Below are positions 56,698-64,000 of a stretch of 64,000 nucleotides of DNA, one piece after another; the first letter of the stretch is position 1; every line of letters begins with the position of its first letter. Source of the DNA: Chiua virens (lineage: Eukaryota > Basidiomycota > Agaricomycetes > Boletales > Boletaceae); NCBI GenBank assembly GCA_019787685.1, contig JAHNUO010000001.1, forward strand, positions 1,426,001 to 1,490,000, given 5' to 3'. The notes beneath the pieces are model-generated. The model was not told where the DNA came from and searched no databases. It saw only the letters and a list, made by a program, of their open reading frames with translations. The translations under genes and the position numbers were made by a program.

Positions 56698-58724
56698 ATG
56701 ATCATGGTCGCGGTGCAAGCCATTGACGAAATAACAGATCCAAGAAAAGTCATCCAGCGCATTTACGGCGGCGGCGATCATGACATTCATCGTTTGCCAT
56801 CTGCAGTGACGAAGCACTTTTCAGAGCTATTCCTCAGTGCAAGTGATCCGCACGCGTTGTACCAGGTTGGACCTGCCATTGACAGCTTCTCACCAGCTTT
56901 ATGCTAATCGGACACACCTAGCTCCCATCACTTGATGTGTTTCATCCACCCGAATCGTACACGGATGGGACGCTTGTTCGCTTTCGCGCCATGGTTCAGG
57001 ACACGTCGCTTCAAAACGAGGTGTATCTCGCGAGACTTACCGATAATAGGTGTGGAGGGTGGGGAATACAACCTACACACGACGAATATAGCTTGAATGA
57101 AATAAATCCTGATCGCCTTGGAATCGCCTCTGTCCTTTGGACAGTTTCTGTTCCTGGCGAGTCTCCGTGGCGAGCTGCTGAAATCTCTCAGCCGGATTCA
57201 AGTACGCATGCCTCGTCGTTGCTCACTCGTCAATTGACCAGCTATACTAGCAAGCTTTCCCGTACATCAGTCTGCTCTTCCTCACAAATTCCCCATCCCG
57301 GGAGCAACGCATATTGGTGTTCGTGTAAAGGTACCCTTTCCGGTCACTGCTGCGCTTCGCTTCGCTGATGCAGACAAGTTATATACCAGTGGTGATGTAG
57401 GAAACCCGCGTCCGGCCGATGTGATTACCTTTGTTGGAATTCTTTCATCGGAACCGTATGTATTAAATCTGTCCGACCCTCACCCATCTGACGCGTCATA
57501 TTGCCAAGCCTCAGCACAGAGGATGATTCCTCATCAGAAGTCCCTGTCTTGCATGTTCTCTGTCATCAGGCAGCCTCAGAAATCCCAACCACTACAAGCG
57601 CCAATTCCAGTTTGCGCACAGAGCTCATAGATTGGATATCCAAAGAAGCCCTCGGGGGTGACAACGATGCCGCAGAATGGCTTCTGCTTCAACTGACCTC
57701 GAAAATGTCTGTACAGAGAGACGCATTCTCTGACGCTTTTACTGATTTTCATTGCAGACACGCGCGTGCGGTGCCGCTTCTGCCTCCTTCCCTGACGATA
57801 TCCCGCTTTCCTCAACCTTCCTCGCCCGAACTCCTCTCAACACTCTCACATGTCCTTGTAGACCTTCTGCCGCGGTATATCGTCGTTCCGCTTTCTTTAG
57901 ACCTTTTGAACAAGACTCCCTTCCTTCCTGAGAGCAAAGAAGAGGACTTACACGCCGGATATCTGCAGCTTCCACTCGGAACGACTGTCCTTTTGACTGA
58001 GAATGCGATACAAGAGGGTCAGCTGATAGAGAAGGGTACGCGACAGCTTCTCTTCTCCATACTGGCCACCAATGCGCTTAATGAAAGGGATCCTGAACGT
58101 CCGGGCGATTCAGGATGTGATGGACACACAGACGGTCGAATACCTATTTCCGTTCTCGAATAGATTTACTTTCAAGACCGACCTCTCCATGATTGTGTTG
58201 AGCGAAGGAAGACAGAGTGCGTTCTTCGAGGTAATCCTCGACATGGAATCAGCCTCGCTTTGGCTGAGTACTCATTCTCACAGACTAGCATCAACTTTCC
58301 CCTTCGGCGCCCTTCCAGCGATTTATACAAACCCAAAAATGAAATATCCTTCCCTTCAGTGGAGAGACTAGCGGATTATCGTTCATACATCTCCTCGTGT
58401 AGAGCGATGATCGAGAAAGTGCAAGTAACCGAAGAGACCTCTAAGGTAACAGTGGTCTCATCAGATACTCTTCAGGGCTTATCATATGCGGTCAGTATAT
58501 TCAAGACGACTTTGTCCGTCAGCGTCAACAGGACAAGTCGATGACTCCGGATGAGCTCATACACCTTATGAAGGTGGCGAGGTTAGCAACTTTTAGCAAT
58601 CGTTGTCTATATGATTATATTCGCAATATCAAGGCTGCTTGCAGCGTCTAGATTACAGGACGAGGTAACAAACGATATATGGGAACAAGCTAAGGAGCTT
58701 GATCTTCGGAGGCAATCATGCTAG
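56698..58724 (+). CDS. mini-chromosome maintenance complex-binding protein (MCMBP)
   Basis: Binds MCM3-7 and helps assemble or unload the replicative helicase. The ATG at 56698 (or 56704) gives VQAIDEITDPRKVIQRIYGG, then TKHFSELFLSASDPHALYQ, LVRFRAMVQDTSLQNEVYLA, VLWTVSVPGESPWRAAE, KFPIPGATHIGVRVKV, VITFVGILSSEP, VPVLHVLCHQ, NDAAEWLLLQLTSK, LGTTVLLTENAIQEGQLIEK, AIQDVMDTQTVEYLFPFSN, and RLADYRSYISSCRAMIEKVQ. It ends in LRRQSC at 58724. About nine introns, all in phase. CDC45, at 11 kb in this window, acts on the same helicase, but the genes are far apart. Confidence 0.9.
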
Positions 58725-58986
58725 TATGATATGGTAAGCAGACTTGTGAAATGATTGGAATGCATAGAATTCAGCGACTTACACATAGGGTTCCATTGTA
58801 GAAGTGGATGTACACGAATGTACACAATAGGAATAATCTACATCTGATTATCCTATTTCCCGTCTAAGATGAAATGTCGATTTCCGTCGTATTCGAAAGT
58901 GGACTGTTTGCGAAACCTTTGCATCGAAAGCTCTGTTGATGATTGAGTTGCTACCATATATTTTGTTAACAGCGAAGAACTCGATA

Positions 58987-60690
58987 ATGAGTAGTGTAAC
59001 AAATCTCATCACCCAGGGAGCACAATTCTCCTTGCGGCGCGCACCGCGAAGAGTGAAGACTCACTTCGACGAAGACGGGATGTCGGTCTTTGACAGCGAT
59101 GAATTGTAAGTTGACACTTCTATGGCAGTCAGTACATTTCATGACGTGCTCTACTGTAGTGCCTATCTAGTATATATAGAGTGAGTGTATGCCCATTCCA
59201 ATGCTTTGCGCCAGCCTCACCTTCTGTAAGTATCGGGGGTCAAGACTTCTGGGTTACCTTCGACACTGGCTCGTCAGATTTGGTAAGTTCAGTCTTAGCC
59301 ATCCGCAGATATTTGCTTATTTCTCTGTCAAGTGGGTTATCTCTTCGAATTGCACGACTGCGGATTGTCAGGGAGTTGTGACGTACTCTCCGTCGGCATC
59401 GTCTACCCTTCGCCTGTCCAATATTGATTTCAGGCTATTCTACCTCATCGGGTCCGTAGAGGGTGCTGTGGCCACCGATATGGTGACTCTTGGTTCCATC
59501 CGGGTAGTTTCTCAGACATTTGGTGATATTACCACTGAACCTGTTAGTTTCCGACCGATACTTACGCCCAGATCTGCCAGCATTAGCCAACAAAACGAAC
59601 GACCTTTTCTTGGCAACGACAGGGAATTCCGGTATCCTAGGTCTCTCGTTTCCGCCTGCAGCCGCGATCCGATCGACTGTGGGCACCACCCTTCTTGACA
59701 ATCTTTTCTCCCACCTAAGCGAATCCGACCGTTTCTTCGCTTTCAAGCTCGGTCGCAATAGCACTCTCGGCGATCCAATCATCGCTACCTCTTCATTCAC
59801 TATCGGAAAGCTTGATCCGTCCGTCGTGGATCCTGTAAACGGGATGGCTGAGCTAGCGTACTTTCCCGTCTTCAAGTCGCCCTCGGGCTCTTATGACTAC
59901 TGGAAGTTCCCCATACAAAGCTTGACCATCAACGGTTCTCCTCTGCCGCTGTCCACATCTCTCGTCGTCAACGCGCCTGCGCCAATCGGTATTCTCGACA
60001 CGGGGACGACGCTTATTCTCGGACCCACCCCGGACGTGAATGCGTTTTGGGAGAGTGTCGGGACTGGTGGATCGACGAGGTACAATATGCAGACGAACCT
60101 CTGGGAGGTGCGCTGTAACCGCGCCGTCGACGTTCGTTTCGTGTTTGGAGAAGGCGATGATCAAACAGAGTACGCAGTGCATCCCGAGGATATCAGTTGG
60201 GCAGAGGGGAAGTCCAAGGATGGATGGTGCATGGGGGGCGTGCAGATCAATGACGGGGTGCGAGTGCGAGTGCGTCGAGGTGATCCGATGGCTCACGCAA
60301 TCCATTACAGGTCAACTCGGGGGATTGGCTACTTGGAGACGTCTTCCTGAGGGTATGTCGTGACAAGTTTGCGTTGCGTTTGATGAGATTGCGTGTCTAT
60401 TTCAGAACGTATACGTCGTTCATCATGGCGCGACGTCTTCGAAGCCGCCACTCATTGGACTTTTGAGTCTGACTGACCCTCCAAGTGCACTGACGGACTT
60501 TCAAAACATGCGTGGATCGGACCCTGCGCCGGCACCGTCCGTAGTCGAGCGCAGCAGCGCAGTCCAGTGGACAGAAAATGCGAAGATTGGTGTTGCAGTG
60601 TCAGCCATTGGCGGGTTTGTGGTTGGTGGACTGATCACCGGGTGTTATAAGATGAGAAGAAGATCGAGAAGGGCAAGCGTCAGGAGGTAG
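58987..60690 (+). CDS. pepsin-like aspartic protease with C-terminal membrane anchor
   Basis: A1 family protease. Both catalytic motifs are present: TFDTGSSDLW and GILDTGTTLILG. Other landmarks are LAYLVYIDIGGQDFWV, ISSNCTTADCQGVV, YLIGSVEGAVATDMVTLG, NSGILGLSFP, YWKFPIQSLTINGSPLPL, WCMGGVQIND and SGDWLLGDVFLRNVYVVHH. After the domain come a short linker, one helix (GVAVSAIGGFVVGGLITGCY) and a basic cytosolic tail (KMRRRSRRASVRR), so it is a type I membrane protease. I chose ATG 58987, which gives an Arg-rich propeptide (LRRAPRRVKTHFDE) but no signal peptide. An upstream exon (ATG 58874) is possible but also lacks a clear signal. The join near 59540-59580 (TTEP to LPALANK) is one base out of phase in every model I tried. 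Confidence 0.88.
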
Positions 60691-60801
60691 TAAAAGCTCT
60701 AGTGTCCATTGTGTTAAATATGTACTACAACATAGGACAGTACACTTGCGAGCAGTAGAACACACAAGCACATATATAGATGAAAAGAAAGCTATACGAG
60801 G

Positions 60802-61331
60802 CTATCCCTGGATATAGCCCGGCTGATAACCCTTGCCATAATTTTGTGGTGGAGGGCCTGGAAGGCCTGGGGACGGCCCAGGGTGCTGATATCCTGGCTG
60901 AGCTAGAGGTGGCGCCCACCTAGTTCAGAGGCATTCACGGTATAGTTAGAGCTATACCAATGCACAAGCTATCGACTGGAACAACCTACCCTGGCTGCAT
61001 GTCTGTCTGTAGCTGGCATATACCACACATCCAGACCTTCCTAGATTTGAATGGAATCAAGGGTACGAAGCAGAGTTCGAACCATGTGCGCGACTTGGCG
61101 GCAAACATGGAAGCTTGGAGCGTTCGGGATGAGCACTGGATGCAAACCGAAAAGGTCGCCACCGGGAACACACTCACCGTTGTTACATCTGGGACAGATT
61201 CTTGCGCCCTCATTTCCGTCGGGCGATACCTTAGTCGGGCAGCCGACTGAGTTTCCAAATCAGAAGACTGCGGAGATGAAGGATGAGATTTATTGTGACT
61301 GACATACGATGGGGATACAGACTAGGAACAT
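60802..61331 (-). CDS. small zinc-ribbon protein with Pro/Gly/Tyr tail
   Basis: Found by splicing. The ATG at 61331 gives MFLV. An intron leads to FGCPTKVSPDGNEGARICPR and CNN; a second to SMFAAKSRTWFELCFVPLIP, FKSRKVWMCGICQ; a third to WAPPLAQPGYQHPGPSPGLP and a tail ending GYQPGYIQG at 60802. Two CxxC pairs (CPRC, CGIC) around WFELCFVPLIP form the zinc-ribbon layout of short fungal and animal proteins of unknown function. All three introns are in phase; the first donor is GTATCC. About 100 residues. Confidence 0.82.
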
Positions 61332-61785
61332 GGTATCAGAAAAAAGCACTCAAGGAAAGAAAGGAGCTCACAAATAAAATCCATCAAAATTGGGGTGTGC
61401 ACGTCGAGAGGAGATCACTGGTCTTGATCGTTCTCACGCTCTTGAAGCGGCCAGGTAAATTGGGGTGTGTTACGAAAAACTTCCCTTTCAACAGGACATG
61501 GTACCCCTTTTCGTGTACAGTCATTCACCGGCACTTGAAACACTGAAACTGTGAGGTCTGCAGCAATCACAACTTCGACATTTAAGATCAGCTTAGTAGA
61601 TCATAGAGTTATGTATATCTACTTGTAGTTGAAGGATTTAGAGGGGACCACAATAGAATGATTCCGTGGTGAGCTAGTGCAGAACATTTTGGGCATTATT
61701 ATCAAATCCTGGTACTTGAAACAGTACAAAAATGGTATATCTTCAGAGATTAATAAGCAAAGATAATCAGGCTATAGCGTTAGCC
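61332..61785. other. gene-free AT-rich spacer
   Basis: No coding frame or motif recognised. It includes the upstream region of the zinc-ribbon gene. It leads into the repeat region. Confidence 0.5.
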
Positions 61786-62610
61786 TGAGAATGATGCATG
61801 GAATGACTACTATTATCATCCCCAGAGTGATGCAACACCACAACAATGTGCAACTCACACCTCCTATGCATCACTTGTGCCACTATATCTCAACATTGAT
61901 GCATCACTCTTTTGTCACATGCCACTATATTTCAACATGTTGCATCACCCTTTCCAAAGTCATGCATCAATCCAAGAACAAACAACCTCCATCACTTGTA
62001 CTAGTACTGCAAGCTTCAACATGATGCATCAACATTTCCAATCACTTTCCAGGCCACCCCTTGATGGTGATGATGTGATTTGCCCCTTCTCTTTCCTGTT
62101 TCTGTCATGTTGTATTTTGGCATGATGCATCACTTGTCTCACTACTAGTATACTACTTCAACATGATGCATCAATATTTCCGACCACTTTCTGGGCTGCC
62201 CCTTGATGATGATGATGTGATTTGCCCTCCCTCTCTTTCCTGTTTCAGCCATGTCATATTACCATGATGCATCAATATTATGATTTCCAATCACTTTCCA
62301 CTGGGTCTCGAGGCACCACTGACATGATTTGCCCTCCCTTTCTTTCCTGTTCTGTCATGTCATGATGCATCACTGTGACTTCTGAGTCACTATCATGATA
62401 CTATGATGCATCAATACTTCTGACACTCTCCAGGCCCCTCAATGCTGCTGACATGATTCGCCCTCCTGGTTTTCCTGTTTCACATGGTCATGTCATATTA
62501 CCATTATGCATCACTTCGCTATACTACTTCAATATCCACCAATATGATTTGCCCTCCAGGCTCCCTCTCCTGTTTGTTGTCACCCTCATTACCCTACTAC
62601 CTCTTATTGT
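61786..62610. repeat. degenerate tandem repeat with palindromic TGATGCATCA core
   Basis: Five diverged copies of a unit containing GATTTGCCCTCC then TTTCCTGTT start near 62077, 62219, 62326, 62455 and 62546, so the spacing is 91-142 bp. Each is accompanied by a CATGATGCATCA segment. The core TGATGCATCA is its own reverse complement and recurs many times from 61890 to 62520, and again near 63103. Noncoding minisatellite-like DNA. Confidence 0.75.
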
Positions 62611-62635
62611 GAGACAATGGTGACCTTCCCATGCC

Positions 62636-62965
62636 TGACACACAAACAACAACCATGCCACAAACGATGACTCCATGCTTGGGCCACGAAATGATGACTA
62701 CACCATGAATGGTGACTCCAGGGCACAAAATGATAACCACATGAAATGATGCCCATGCCACAAATGACGACTCCATGTCACAAAACGATGACCATAACGC
62801 CACTAATGATCACCATAACGCCACTAATGATCATGATGCCACAAAATGATCATGATAACCCACCACAAATGAAAGTCATTGCGAATGATGACCACTGGCA
62901 TGTCACAAACATAGTACCATCATTACCATGCTGATAGCCATGCTACTACTATGAATAATGGCCAT
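62636..62965. repeat. short tandem repeat of GCCACAAATGATGACCAT type
   Basis: Imperfect units of roughly 16-21 bp, with variants such as CACAAAATGATCATGA. One exact 21-bp unit (ACCATAACGCCACTAATGATC) is repeated back to back at about 62791-62832. No coding potential. Confidence 0.7.
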
Positions 62966-63266
62966 GCAACAAATGATGACATCAACACAAGATTGTACCT
63001 CATCCTGTTGTTTGTCATGACTCACAATACCTCCTGGCTTCCATTTCCTCAGCCTTGTGTCAGAACATCACCCAAAGACATGGAGTATATTCCAGGCAAG
63101 TGATGCATCACTTGGTTTCAAGTTCAAAGCAAATCTTACCCATTTTATGTCACAGTGATGCATCTAGTCTTGTGTGTCCTTGCAGTCTGATGCACCACTT
63201 ACGTCAATCTGCCCACCCTTGAGTTGACCAATCTTCTGGTGAGATTCACAACACCACTTCTATTCA

Positions 63267-64000
63267 TGGTATCAAAGTCTAATGCATTGCTTTCATTGCT
63301 ATACTGGGCCTTAATCGGAAGGTGAGAATCACAAGAGCACATTCCTTTATTTAGGCGATGACATCAACTCAATTTGATTGAATGACACTCAGTTCTGAAA
63401 ATCTGATGCCTCTGATGTATCATTTATTTGTATTTACATATGTGTATTGTAATGGTCTCATTATCCGAGTTAAGCATGTGATGTCTACAGTCCAACATGA
63501 TGATCTATGTCCCAAAGCAGTCATCTTGCACTCAGGCTGAGTCTTGCTTTTTTCAGGTCACTTTGTAGTTACATGATTTCAATGACCAACAAGATACAAG
63601 ATGGGTGTCAATATACATAGAACATCAAACACAGAGCAGCACACTCAAGATGACTTAGATTTTCTACAGAGGAGGTTAGTGTATGAGCCTGAGCACAATA
63701 AACTAAATATACTTGGTGTAACAACCTAGAACAAACGTAGACTATGAGTTACTTGCAAGTGGTTGTAGTGGTCAGTGTAAGGGTTGTGTGCAAGTGAGTC
63801 TGACGAGTGAGGCGAGAACTACAGAGGTGATCCGTCTATGAGAGACAATGGGGGAAAACCAAAGGTGAACTTTGTTAGAGTTCCCTTGGTGCTGCATTCA
63901 AGTCTTATATACTAAAAGTACAATTGGAGCTACAATCGGAGTATGAATACATAGATAAGTATGAGTGTCCTGATTGGTAGATAAGGTGAGATAACATGAG
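63267..64000 (+). mobile_element. possible remnant of a copia-like LTR element
   Basis: TGGTATCAAAGTC at 63267-63279 matches 10 of the first 12 bases of the initiator-tRNA primer-binding site usual in copia elements (TGGTATCAGAGC). It directly follows CA, the expected LTR end. A TG-starting block (TGTAACAACC, 63717) that runs to the window edge could be an LTR. I see no gag/pol sequence and cannot find the matching second LTR, so this is tentative. Confidence 0.3.

Noticed and set aside
1..64000. A secondary-metabolite or defence gene cluster
   Set aside because: Apart from the P450 pair, neighbours are housekeeping genes with no synthase, terpene cyclase, NRPS or dedicated regulator.

Overview
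The window is nuclear DNA of a filamentous basidiomycete, most likely an agaricomycete. The genes are densely packed and cut by many introns of about 48-65 nt. They often share divergent promoters of 70-180 bp, and the proteins resemble Agaricomycotina families. I see no tRNA, rRNA, operon or CRISPR array. I recognise about 24 genes. Exon joins were worked out by hand from GT/GC-AG sites and conserved protein motifs, so outer limits are firmer than individual splice sites.

Layout. 1-5369: two head-to-tail cytochrome P450 genes on the minus strand; the first runs off the window edge and each carries a one-base frame break. 6156-6973: HIS3 (histidine synthesis). 7151-10825 (minus): a membrane M13 metallopeptidase sharing a promoter with CDC45 (11002-13431). 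13484-15990 (minus): AIM25-type mitochondrial scramblase with a 1,036-nt intron, divergent from mitochondrial IF-2 (16149-19003). 19145-20609 (minus): a CHORD-CS Hsp90 co-chaperone with a perfect heat-shock element upstream. 20.9-22.3 kb: poorly understood. 22301-23549 (minus): mitochondrial carrier, divergent from an ALKBH7-type dioxygenase. 25538-25872 (minus): a 59-residue conserved-looking small protein. 26784-28258: LST8 (TOR complex). 30261-37425: GLT1 glutamate synthase. 37714-38648 (minus): ECO1 cohesin acetyltransferase, divergent from a membrane-anchored exo-beta-1,3-glucanase (38779-41490). 43026-43682 (minus): hypothetical. 43947-45484: OMA1. 45594-47957 (minus): GPI-anchored GH13 enzyme, only 71 bp from a divergent sugar transporter (48029-49943). 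50108-53309: HOOK dynein adaptor. 53592-54875: RNA 3'-phosphate cyclase. 55179-56580 (minus): CDC50 flippase subunit, divergent from MCMBP (56698-58724). 58987-60690: membrane-anchored aspartic protease. 60802-61331 (minus): small zinc-ribbon protein. 61.8-64 kb: gene-free repeats with a possible LTR-element remnant at the edge.

Functional themes. Several products are mitochondrial (AIM25, MTIF2, the carrier, ALKBH7, OMA1). Two act at the replication helicase (CDC45, MCMBP) and one in cohesion (ECO1). HIS3, GLT1 and LST8 belong to amino-acid synthesis and nutrient signalling. The glucanase, the GH13 enzyme and the transporter concern wall glucan and sugar. No single new multigene system is evident.

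The most notable signals are gene-structure oddities: several GC-AG introns, three of them clear in the transporter; a 5-nt micro-exon in the glucanase; 12- and 14-nt micro-exons elsewhere; and a HIS3 intron without a GT donor. The GH13 enzyme lacks both conserved active-site histidines, which points to an AgtA-like alpha-glucanotransferase rather than an amylase. Several genes carry isolated one-base frame breaks, so assembly error must be excluded before calling any of them a pseudogene.
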